Positions 1 to 5,075 of a DNA stretch of 5,075 nucleotides are shown here, piece after piece. Within the stretch, counting starts at the first letter, position 1, and every line of letters starts with the position of its first letter. The stretch lies in assembly GCA_036558305.1 (NCBI GenBank), contig DATBFX010000177.1, positions 1 through 5,075 on the forward strand, given 5' to 3'. The stretch comes from DATBFX01 sp036558305 (GTDB taxonomy: Bacteria; Chloroflexota; Chloroflexia; Thermomicrobiales; UBA6265). The position numbers and the translations under genes are program-made. The notes under the pieces are model-generated. The model had not been told where the DNA came from, did no database searches, and saw only the letters and a program-made list of their open reading frames with translations.

Positions 1-24
1 CTGCTGCCGGGCGCCGGCATTGCC
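1..24 (+). other. C-terminal end of a probable Sec signal peptide
   Basis: The first eight visible codons read LLPGAGIA, followed by QVQVNQTF. A hydrophobic run ending in small residues at -3 and -1 (G and A) before a polar beta-strand-like start fits a signal peptidase I site between residues 8 and 9. The n-region and most of the h-region lie outside the window, so this is an inference from the tail only, supported by the exported nature of the rest of the protein. Confidence 0.5.
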
Positions 25-3000
25 CAGGTCCAGGTCAACCAGACCTTCATCCCGCAGGGACCGTCGCCGAAGTTCGGGGAGATCAGCATCGTCCAAAGCG
101 GCGATGCGCCGCCCAACGGCACCGTCGGCGGCGCGGTGCAAGCGATCCTGCTCGATCCCGCGCTCGGCCCGCAAACGATGTTCATCGGCGGCGTGAACGG
201 CGGCATCTGGCGCACGAGCAACGGCGGCGCGAGCTGGACGCCGCTGACCGACAACCAGGCCTCGCTCTCGATCGCCAGCCTCGCGCTCGACCCGACCGAT
301 CCCAGCGGGAAGACCGTGATCGCCGGCGTCGGCATCACCTCGAACGGCGCCTGGAACAACTTCAATACCGGCAACGAGTTCGGACGCGGCGGCGCGCGCA
401 CCGGGCTCATCTATTCGAGCGACGGCGGCAACTCGTGGTCGGCGCTGGGCGCGGCCTCGCTCACCGGCCAGAGCGTGATCGGGGTGGCGGCGGCGGGAAG
501 CACCATCCTGGCGGCCACCTTCGAGGTACAGAATACGACGCAGACCACCGCGGCAAGCGGGGCGTACGGCCTGTACCGCAGCGTCAACGGCGGACTGAGC
601 TTCGGCCTGGTGTCGGGGGCGGGGACGGGCCTTCCCGCCGGCCCGGTGACGGCGCTGGTCGCCGACCCGCAGAATGCCGGCAACTGCGGCGGGCAGAACT
701 CCGGCACGTTCTACGCCTCGGTCACGTCGGCGAGCACCCCGTCGGCGACCGGCGTCTACGTCTCGCACAATTCCGGACAGAGCTGGACCCCGGTGTTCAC
801 CAGCGCCACCGCCGTGAGCGGCGGGCCCAACATCATCACCGGCGCAACCAATCAGATGGTCCCGAAGCTTGCGGCGGGACCTAACGGCTCGGTCGCGATC
901 GCTCTCGCTGAAATGCAACCCGTCCCGTCTGGCGGCTGCCCCTCCGCTTCCCCGACCTGCGGTCCGCAACTCAAGGGCCTTTACTTGTCGCAGAACGGCG
1001 GCGGATCGTGGTCGGCACTCAAAGTGCCCGACACCAACCTGGGGGTGATGCAGGCGGCCGTCAACCTCGCGGTGGCGATCGACCCCACCGACACGCGCAT
1101 CGTCTACGTCACCGGCGACGGCATCCCCGACAGTCCCTTCACGGTTCCCGCCTTCCGGGTGCGCGGGGATACCGCCACCAGCATCACGCTCGCGCGCACC
1201 AGCAACGGCTCGACGGCGCATTCGGACTCGCGCGGGCTCGTCGTCGACGCCGCGGGCAACCTGTGGATGACCAGCGACGGCGGCGTCTACATGCGCAGCA
1301 ACCCGCAGAGCGACAACGGCGTCTGGACCGGGTTCAACACCAGCACGTTGCAGGTGCAGGAGACCTACAGCGTCGCCTACGACAGCTTGAACAAGCGGCT
1401 CGCCGCCGCGATGCAGGATACCGGCGTGGCGCTGCAATCCGCGCCCAACAGCCCGCTGTGGCTCGCCTTAGCCGGAGCGGACGGGACCAACGTCCTGATC
1501 AACGGCCAATTCACCGCCAACACGAGCGCGCTCTACTTCACGACCGACAGTCTCGGCACCGCCAACCGGATCGTCTACAACGCCAGCGGCAATCAGATCA
1601 GCCCGAACGCGAGCACGACGTTTGCGTTGGGCGTGCCGCTCCTTTGCAGCTACAACCCGTCGAGCGGCGACTTTGCGGGCTGCATCGCCTGGGACGACAG
1701 CTCGGGCGACACCGTCAGCACCAGCCCGTTTTCCGCCCCGATCGTGCTCAACCGGGCGACTCCGACGATGCTCGCGATCGCGCCGGGCTATCAGGACTTC
1801 AACGGCGTCACGGGAAACCACGTCTACGTCGCGCAGGATACGACGCCTTCGTCGGCCGGCAGCGTCAATCTGCAAACCACCAGCGTCGGCACGGTCGACA
1901 ACGACTCGACCGTGACGACGCTCGCCTACGGCATCCCCGCCGCCAACAACACCGGAAGCTCCGCCAATCCCAACGCGCTGCTCGCCGGCGTGAAGGCGAA
2001 CGACGGCAAGGGCGAGCTCTGGTTCAGCAGCAATGTCGGGACCGGCGGAACGCCGCTCGTGCGGCTTCCCGCCTATGCGCTGGCGGGCGGCCTATCGCCG
2101 ACCGCGACGGTGTTCGACCCGACCTCGCCCAGCGCGCAAACCGCGCCGGGGCAGATCAGGTTCTACGTCGCCGACAGCGTCAACCTCTGGGGCACGCAGA
2201 ACCAGGGCACGACGATCGCGTCCCTAACCCCGAACCTGCCCGCCGGCTTCGTGCGGCCGACGGCGGTCGAGTTCATCTCCAACAACGGCGTCAACGCACT
2301 GCTGGTGGGCGGCCTCAACACCCCGCTCTCCTGCGATTCATCGGTCAACGGCTGCGTCATCAGCAGCCAGCAAAGTCCGATCACGGTCGCGGACAGCGAC
2401 GGCAACGGCAACCTGTCGAGCTGGCGGGCGCTTGGACAGGGTCTGCCCAACGCCTGGGTGGCGCAGCTCGTCTACTATCCCGCGGTCGACGTGCTGGTGG
2501 CGGGAGCGGTCGGCCGCGGCGTGTTCGCGCTCTACGACGTCACCAGCTACTTCGCCCAGGCGACGGCGTTGCAGTTCGGGCTGGCCAACAACAGCTCGAT
2601 CCCGGATGCGTCCTACCTGACCGACGGGACCGCGCTCAACGGCACGGCGTTCTCGCGGCCGCTGGTCAAATACGGCACCGGCACGCTGACGATCGCCGGG
2701 GCGGCGAGCTACACGGGAGGCACCACCATCAAGGACGGCGTGCTGGCGCTCGGCGTCGGAGGGACGGGCGGCAGCATCCTGGGCGACGTGGCGTTTTGCG
2801 CCGACGCGGGCGACGCGTCATGCAACGCCAGCGCCAACAAGTTCCTCGTGTTCAATCGATCCGACAGCTCCACGTTCGGCGGCGCCATCTCGGGCCTGGG
2901 CCAGGTGGTGCAGGCCGGCAGCGGGCAGACCATCCTGACCGGCGCCAGCACCTACAGCGGGCCCACCACGGTCGCCGCCGGCCTGCTCACCGTGAACGGC

Positions 3001-3768
3001 TCGATCACCTCGAGCGTGCTCGTCGATGCCGGCGGCGCGCTCGGCGGCTACGGCGCGGTGGGCTCGACCACAATTCTCGCCGGCGCGACGCTGTCGCCGG
3101 GCAATTCGGTCGGCACGCTGACGGTCAACGGCAGCCTGGTGCTCGCGGCAGCGAGCCTGTACATGGTGGAGGTGCAAGGCAATACCGCCGACCGCACCAA
3201 TGCCAGCGGGACGGCGACCTTGGCGGGGACCGTCGCGGTCTCGTATCTCGGCGGCAAGCTGGCGCCCAGATACACCATCATTTCGGCGTCCGCAGGACGC
3301 GCCGGGACGTTCGATTCGCTCGTCCCGATGAATTTGCCGGCGTTCGTCACGGCGAGCCTCGCCTATACCCCGACCGACGTCGAGCTGCATCTCGCGTCCG
3401 GTATCGGCCGCATCCCCAACCTCACGCGCAACCAAGCCGAGGTCGCCGCGGCGCACGCCGCACGTTTTGTTCAGCAATATCGGTCCGATAGTTGCCAGTC
3501 ATCGTCGAGAACCGCTCGACCAGGAGACTACAATCCAGGCAGCAGAGACTTGGACACTGCTGTTGTGGAATGTCAGCTCTTGGCACTCACCGCCGCGGTC
3601 CAACGATGCCCGCTTCTACGTCGGCTCGTGGGACCAAACCGCAAATGTTGCGAACGGCACCGATTCGACGCTGCTGACCCGTTGCTGAGAGAGCGCGGCG
3701 TCATCCGCCGCCGGCTCACAGGAAGAACCAGCTGGCATCGACCGTATGCACGCCGTTCACCTGGATGA
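1..3768 (+). CDS. Asp-box beta-propeller protein with autotransporter-associated beta-strand (PATR) repeats; 5' partial, 3' end degenerate and lacking the barrel
   Basis: The frame is open from base 1, so the gene starts upstream; the GTG at 136 is internal to conserved-looking sequence and is not a convincing start. Visible order: a probable signal-peptide end (residues 1-8, cleavage after GIA), an Asp-box propeller region (about residues 45-845), two PATR repeats (887-918 and 969-1000), then a beta-helical passenger end with LSPGNSVGTLTVNG and a closing strand at VELHL (residue 1131). In known relatives this segment leads through a motif like TRNQAEVAAA into an outer-membrane beta-barrel that exports the passenger. 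Here the resemblance stops at about base 3453, and the last 104 residues are arginine- and cysteine-rich readthrough that ends 53 bases inside the opposing gene. I infer a cell-surface or secreted protein in origin, now truncated, possibly a pseudogene. Ligand or enzymatic activity is unknown; Asp boxes alone do not show sialidase activity. The passenger assignment is strong; whether it is functional is uncertain. Confidence 0.85.
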   Translation: MLPGAGIAQVQVNQTFIPQGPSPKFGEISIVQSGDAPPNGTVGGAVQAILLDPALGPQTMFIGGVNGGIWRTSNGGASWTPLTDNQASLSIASLALDPTDPSGKTVIAGVGITSNGAWNNFNTGNEFGRGGARTGLIYSSDGGNSWSALGAASLTGQSVIGVAAAGSTILAATFEVQNTTQTTAASGAYGLYRSVNGGLSFGLVSGAGTGLPAGPVTALVADPQNAGNCGGQNSGTFYASVTSASTPSATGVYVSHNSGQSWTPVFTSATAVSGGPNIITGATNQMVPKLAAGPNGSVAIALAEMQPVPSGGCPSASPTCGPQLKGLYLSQNGGGSWSALKVPDTNLGVMQAAVNLAVAIDPTDTRIVYVTGDGIPDSPFTVPAFRVRGDTATSITLARTSNGSTAHSDSRGLVVDAAGNLWMTSDGGVYMRSNPQSDNGVWTGFNTSTLQVQETYSVAYDSLNKRLAAAMQDTGVALQSAPNSPLWLALAGADGTNVLINGQFTANTSALYFTTDSLGTANRIVYNASGNQISPNASTTFALGVPLLCSYNPSSGDFAGCIAWDDSSGDTVSTSPFSAPIVLNRATPTMLAIAPGYQDFNGVTGNHVYVAQDTTPSSAGSVNLQTTSVGTVDNDSTVTTLAYGIPAANNTGSSANPNALLAGVKANDGKGELWFSSNVGTGGTPLVRLPAYALAGGLSPTATVFDPTSPSAQTAPGQIRFYVADSVNLWGTQNQGTTIASLTPNLPAGFVRPTAVEFISNNGVNALLVGGLNTPLSCDSSVNGCVISSQQSPITVADSDGNGNLSSWRALGQGLPNAWVAQLVYYPAVDVLVAGAVGRGVFALYDVTSYFAQATALQFGLANNSSIPDASYLTDGTALNGTAFSRPLVKYGTGTLTIAGAASYTGGTTIKDGVLALGVGGTGGSILGDVAFCADAGDASCNASANKFLVFNRSDSSTFGGAISGLGQVVQAGSGQTILTGASTYSGPTTVAAGLLTVNGSITSSVLVDAGGALGGYGAVGSTTILAGATLSPGNSVGTLTVNGSLVLAAASLYMVEVQGNTADRTNASGTATLAGTVAVSYLGGKLAPRYTIISASAGRAGTFDSLVPMNLPAFVTASLAYTPTDVELHLASGIGRIPNLTRNQAEVAAAHAARFVQQYRSDSCQSSSRTARPGDYNPGSRDLDTAVVECQLLALTAAVQRCPLLRRLVGPNRKCCERHRFDAADPLLRERGVIRRRLTGRTSWHRPYARRSPG
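214..1011 (+). repeat. Five Asp-box (BNR-like) motifs of a beta-propeller
   Basis: Motifs of the form S-x-D/N-x-G-x-S-W recur at 214-237 (TSNGGASW), 415-438 (SSDGGNSW), 580-603 (SVNGGLSF), 763-786 (SHNSGQSW) and 988-1011 (SQNGGGSW), spaced 67, 55, 61 and 75 residues apart. Most are preceded by a short strand such as GLIY, GLYR, GVYV or GLYL. This is the hairpin-turn signature of sialidase, sortilin and xyloglucanase-type propeller blades. Only the second copy keeps the aspartate; the other four have asparagine, and the third has Phe for Trp. More degenerate blade-like stretches follow (LWMTSDGG near 1261, LWFSSN near 2018, LWGTQNQG near 2188), so the propeller region probably extends to about 2540. 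Confidence 0.8.
2659..3000 (+). repeat. Two autotransporter-associated beta-strand (PATR) repeats
   Basis: Copy 1 (2659-2754) begins PLVKYGTGTLTIAG and continues with SYTGGTT and GVLALG. Copy 2 (2905-3000) has QAGSGQTILTG, TYSGPTTV and GLLTVNG. Both are 32 residues and follow the family pattern L-x-K-x-G-x-G-T-L-x-L-x-G-x-x-x-Y-x-G-x-T-x-V-x-x-G-x-L. These repeats form rungs of the beta-helix in type V autotransporter passengers. The 50 residues between them hold a C-x7-C cysteine pair (2797 and 2821). Two copies is a modest number; some relatives carry many more. Confidence 0.9.
3001..3453 (+). other. C-terminal passenger segment that normally precedes the autotransporter barrel
   Basis: After the second PATR the protein shows GYGAVGSTTI, then LSPGNSVGTLTVNG (3091-3132), a strand-rich stretch with EVQGNTADRTNASGTATL, a YTIISASAG motif, a GTFDSLVP motif and a final strand VELHL (3379-3393). 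This order is typical of the end of autotransporter passengers and helps fold the beta-helix during secretion. The sequence LTRNQAEVAAA (3421-3453) is the usual lead-in to the linker and barrel. No barrel follows within the window in any plus-strand frame, which makes this the last recognisable part of the gene. Confidence 0.75.
3454..3690. other. Lower-GC stretch with no recognisable gene, at the broken 3' end of the plus-strand gene
   Basis: By hand count 127 of the 220 bases in 3471-3690 are G or C (about 58%), against about 75% in a sampled 60-base stretch of the passenger (3001-3060). The frame-1 reading is rich in arginine (20 in 104 residues to 3765) and has five unpaired-looking cysteines, unlike the protein before it. 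Frame 2 stays open to a TGA at 3686-3688 and frame 3 is also mostly open, but neither resembles a barrel strand set or a transposase. The bases ATGTCAGCTCTTGGCAC at 3570-3586 would start MSALG in frame 3. This reminds me of spurious ORFs over intergenic repeat-like DNA in Bradyrhizobium and relatives; that is a memory-based suggestion only. Confidence 0.45.
3691..3717. terminator. Possible hairpin terminator between convergent genes
   Basis: GAGC-GCGGCG (3691-3700) can pair with CGCCGC (3706-3711) and, after a two-base bulge at 3712-3713, with GCTC (3714-3717). The loop is TCATC. The hairpin sits between the convergent genes and overlaps the TGA of the minus-strand gene (3716-3718). Neither side has a run of T after the stem, so it lacks the classical intrinsic-terminator tail. 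It could be a U-tract-free or bidirectional terminator, or a chance pairing in GC-rich DNA. Confidence 0.3.
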
Positions 3769-5075
3769 CGCTCTCCGCGGCCGGGTCGTTGTTCGTGTTC
3801 AACTGGATGAAGGTATCGGTCCCGTTGGTGAACCAGTTGATCTGGCCCGGCGCCGTGAACGCCGCCGTGTCCATGAAGGTGAAGTTCTGATCGCCCCCCA
3901 GCGTGTCGTCGGCGTCCATGTTGGTGAAGTGGAGGAAGTCGCCCTCCGCACGGTTGAAGTCGACGACGACGTCGGGGCGGTACGGCTCACTGTCGGCGAC
4001 CGACGACCACAGGAATACGTCGCCGCTCCCTTCGCCTTGCAACGTGTCGAGCCCGACGCCGCCGGCGATGACGTTGACCCCATCGTTGCCGGTGAGGAAG
4101 TTGTCGAACTCGTTGCCGACCAGATTGATCGCCGCCGTCGTGGTCTGGTCGGCATACAGCACCTCGACTTCGGACCCGGCCGCGAGCGCGTAGCTCACGC
4201 TGGTCTGCACCTGATCTATGCCCTCGCCGACATTTTCCAACACCAGGTCGCCGGGATCGTCGACGATGAAGAAGTCGAAGCCTTGGCCGCCCTCCATCGT
4301 GTCGGCGTTGGTGCCGCCGTCGATGATGTCGTCGCCGCCGAGACCCAAGATGGTGTCGGCGCCCCCGCCTCCGTTCAACACGTTGGGGTAGTCATTGGCA
4401 AAGATGAAGTTGTCGAGGTCGTTGCCGGTGCCGCTGAGGCCGCCGATATTGGCCAGCTCCAGGTCTTCGACGTTGTCTCCGAGCGTGTAGTCGATGAAGG
4501 CGTAGACCGTGTCGGAGCCTTCGCCGGCAAATTCCGTCACCACGTCGGCCGCGTGGTCGACGATGTAGGTGTCGTCGCCGGTTCCGCCCCACATGGTGTC
4601 GGCCTGGTCACCGTCGTTGAGGATGTCGCCGGCGTCGAGGATGCCGTTGTCGCCGAGGAAGGTACCGCCGTCGAGGGTGTCGTCGCCGCCGAAGCCCTTG
4701 AGCACGTCGGTGCCGTCTCCGCCTAATAACGTGTCGTTATCCTCGCCACCCCACAGGACGTCGTTGCCGCCATGGCCGGAAAGGTTGTTGGGGCCGTCGA
4801 GGCCGTTGAGCGTGTTGTCGCCATCGTCGCCGGTCAAGTAATCCGCGTGGTCGGAACCGATGAGGCATTCGATGCTGTCGAGGTGGTCGCCGGCGGAGCT
4901 GTAACCGGTCTCCAGCGAGACCTGGACCCCCTCCGGCGATCCCTCGTAGGACGCCGTGTCGATGCCGTCGCCGCCGTAGATCTGGTCGTAGCCGCCGCCG
5001 CCGTTGATGACGTCGTTGCCTTCGTTGCCCCATAGCACGTTGGCTTGATCGTTGCCGTAGAGCTCGTCGTCGTAT
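3716..5075 (-). CDS. RTX calcium-binding protein with serralysin-type C-terminal domain, C-terminal part only (5' partial)
   Basis: The frame is open to the window edge, where it reads YDDELYGNDQAN before the GTG at 5038. That GTG falls inside a repeat and is not a credible start, so the gene begins beyond 5075. The visible 452 residues hold blocks of G-G-x-G-x-D nonapeptides, which bind calcium and fold as parallel beta-rolls once outside the cell. They also hold two copies of a module of about 99 residues, and a last domain of about 108 residues matching the peptidase M10 serralysin C-terminal type. The protein ends DASWFFL and stops at TGA 3716-3718. A hydrophobic tail after an acidic residue fits a C-terminal type I secretion signal. 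Composition is strongly acidic: one lysine, two arginines and one cysteine are visible. No HEXXH protease motif lies in this part, so a protease, lipase, adhesin or S-layer role cannot be chosen. No ABC transporter or membrane fusion gene is in the window. Confidence 0.93.
   Translation of the reverse strand, partial: YDDELYGNDQANVLWGNEGNDVINGGGGYDQIYGGDGIDTASYEGSPEGVQVSLETGYSSAGDHLDSIECLIGSDHADYLTGDDGDNTLNGLDGPNNLSGHGGNDVLWGGEDNDTLLGGDGTDVLKGFGGDDTLDGGTFLGDNGILDAGDILNDGDQADTMWGGTGDDTYIVDHAADVVTEFAGEGSDTVYAFIDYTLGDNVEDLELANIGGLSGTGNDLDNFIFANDYPNVLNGGGGADTILGLGGDDIIDGGTNADTMEGGQGFDFFIVDDPGDLVLENVGEGIDQVQTSVSYALAAGSEVEVLYADQTTTAAINLVGNEFDNFLTGNDGVNVIAGGVGLDTLQGEGSGDVFLWSSVADSEPYRPDVVVDFNRAEGDFLHFTNMDADDTLGGDQNFTFMDTAAFTAPGQINWFTNGTDTFIQLNTNNDPAAESVIQVNGVHTVDASWFFL
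3719..4042 (-). other. Serralysin (peptidase M10) C-terminal domain with type I secretion tail
   Basis: The last 108 residues contain GDVFLWSSVADSEPYRPDVV, a VVDFNRAEGDFLHF strand-turn, GGDQNFTFMDTAAFTAPGQI, a DTFIQLNTNND stretch and a final VIQVNGVHTVDASWFFL. The order D-V-F ... D-x-I/V-x-D-F-x-x-x-x-G-D ... D-Q-x-F-x-F-x-x-x-x-x-F ... A-G-Q/P-G-Q-I ... D-F/SWF-x-L matches the family known from serralysins and related secreted proteins. In serralysins it supports folding and type I export. The terminal WFFL replaces the more common DF-x-L ending. Confidence 0.85.
4013..4123 (-). repeat. Last RTX nonapeptide block before the C-terminal domain
   Basis: Four nonapeptides: LVGNEFDNF, LTGNDGVNV, IAGGVGLDT and LQGEGSGDV, the last running directly into FLWSSVADS of the C-terminal domain. 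The order of nonapeptides leading into D-V-F-x-(F/W) is the usual junction in serralysin-type proteins. Confidence 0.88.
4082..4603 (-). repeat. Duplicated RTX module with a period of about 99 residues
   Basis: Copy A (4603-4391) and copy B (4306-4082) both read A-D-T-M-x-G-G-x-G-x-D-x-x-I-V-D, then an E-x-x-G-E-G-x-D-x-V stretch, a Y-x-L strand, an E-x-L-like strand, and G-N-x-x-D-N-F-x-x-x-N-D. Starts are 99 residues apart. Between them lie the nonapeptides LNGGGGADT, ILGLGGDDI and IDGGTNADT. The D-T-Y-x-V-D...V-E-x-L-x-L...G-T-G-N-x-x-D-N pattern is widespread in alpha- and betaproteobacterial RTX proteins. The copies have diverged, with B having lost the second acidic residue of the GDD turn (GFD), so the duplication is old. 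Confidence 0.8.
4676..4864 (-). repeat. RTX nonapeptide block 2
   Basis: Seven consecutive nonapeptides: LIGSDHADY, LTGDDGDNT, LNGLDGPNN, LSGHGGNDV, LWGGEDNDT, LLGGDGTDV and LKGFGGDDT. This is the longest uninterrupted block visible. The last one contains the only lysine of the visible protein. A spacer rich in G, D and L then interrupts the register before the first long module. Confidence 0.92.
4955..5075 (-). repeat. RTX nonapeptide block 1
   Basis: Four nonapeptides in a row, reading on the minus strand: LYGNDQANV, LWGNEGNDV, INGGGGYDQ and IYGGDGIDT. The block is cut by the window edge and probably continues upstream. It is followed by a non-repeat spacer of about 30 residues (TASYEGSPEGVQVSLETGYS), a VSL-type connector common between beta-roll blocks in this family. 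Confidence 0.9.

Noticed and set aside
136..138. GTG at 136 as the start of the plus-strand gene
   Set aside because: The frame is open to base 1 and the upstream residues read as a signal-peptide end plus a plausible mature N-terminus, so the true start lies before the window.
2818..3477. 219-residue minus-strand open frame
   Set aside because: Antisense shadow of the PATR and passenger end, with low-complexity Arg/Gly composition and no recognisable motif.
1008..3491. Long 827-residue open frame on the plus strand in frame 3
   Set aside because: It is an Arg/Gln/His-rich shadow of the GC-rich passenger gene. The frame-1 reading has recognisable Asp boxes and PATR repeats, while this frame has no domain.
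3467..3688. 73-residue frame-2 reading frame in the lower-GC stretch, as a small gene or frameshifted C-terminus
   Set aside because: It would start at TTG with no clear ribosome binding site, and it matches no barrel or other family I recognise. It is kept only as part of the unassigned stretch.
3746..4726. 326-residue plus-strand open frame opposite the RTX gene
   Set aside because: It is valine-rich antisense of the repeated glycine/aspartate codons. The minus-strand reading has unmistakable RTX nonapeptides.
5036..5038. GTG at 5038 as the start of the RTX gene
   Set aside because: It lies inside an RTX nonapeptide run that continues in frame to the window edge, so it is an internal valine codon.
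4013..5075. Repeated GTCGTCGCCGCCG-like DNA as a CRISPR array or tandem DNA repeat
   Set aside because: The repetition follows the nine-residue RTX codon pattern, units are diverged at the DNA level, and there are no constant repeats with unique spacers.

Overview
The window is high-GC bacterial DNA (roughly 70% G+C in the coding parts I sampled). It holds two large genes facing each other tail to tail. Both are cut off at their 5' ends by the window edges, so no start codon, ribosome binding site or promoter is visible for either. Type V-style and type I-style secreted repeat proteins side by side point to a Proteobacterium. An Alphaproteobacterium of the Hyphomicrobiales (Bradyrhizobium-like) is my best guess, but that rests on general resemblance and is not proven by the sequence.

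Bases 1 to about 3453, plus strand, encode a large exported protein. It has the tail of a probable signal peptide, then a long region with Asp-box (BNR/sialidase-like) motifs that probably folds as one or two beta-propellers. Two autotransporter-associated beta-strand repeats (PATR) follow, and then the typical beta-helical C-terminal passenger segment with an LSPGNSVGTLTVNG motif. The autotransporter beta-barrel expected next is absent. At about 3454 the sequence changes to a lower-GC stretch (about 58% by hand count over 3471-3690) that shows no recognisable protein in any frame. The open frame runs on by chance to a TGA at 3766-3768, inside the opposite gene. The gene therefore looks 3'-truncated or decayed.

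Bases 3691-3717 hold an imperfect GC-rich hairpin between the convergent genes, possibly a shared terminator.

Bases 3716-5075, minus strand, encode the C-terminal 452 residues of an RTX calcium-binding protein. It has several blocks of glycine/aspartate nonapeptides, a duplicated module of about 99 residues, and a serralysin-type (peptidase M10) C-terminal domain ending in a hydrophobic tail, as expected for type I secretion. Its N-terminal functional part lies outside the window.

Both products would act outside the cytoplasm, but they use different export routes and sit on opposite strands, so nothing here shows that they work together. I found no RNA genes, CRISPR arrays, complete mobile elements or clearly new system. 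The most notable points are the missing barrel and composition break, the paired cysteines in the passenger, and the propeller-plus-PATR architecture.
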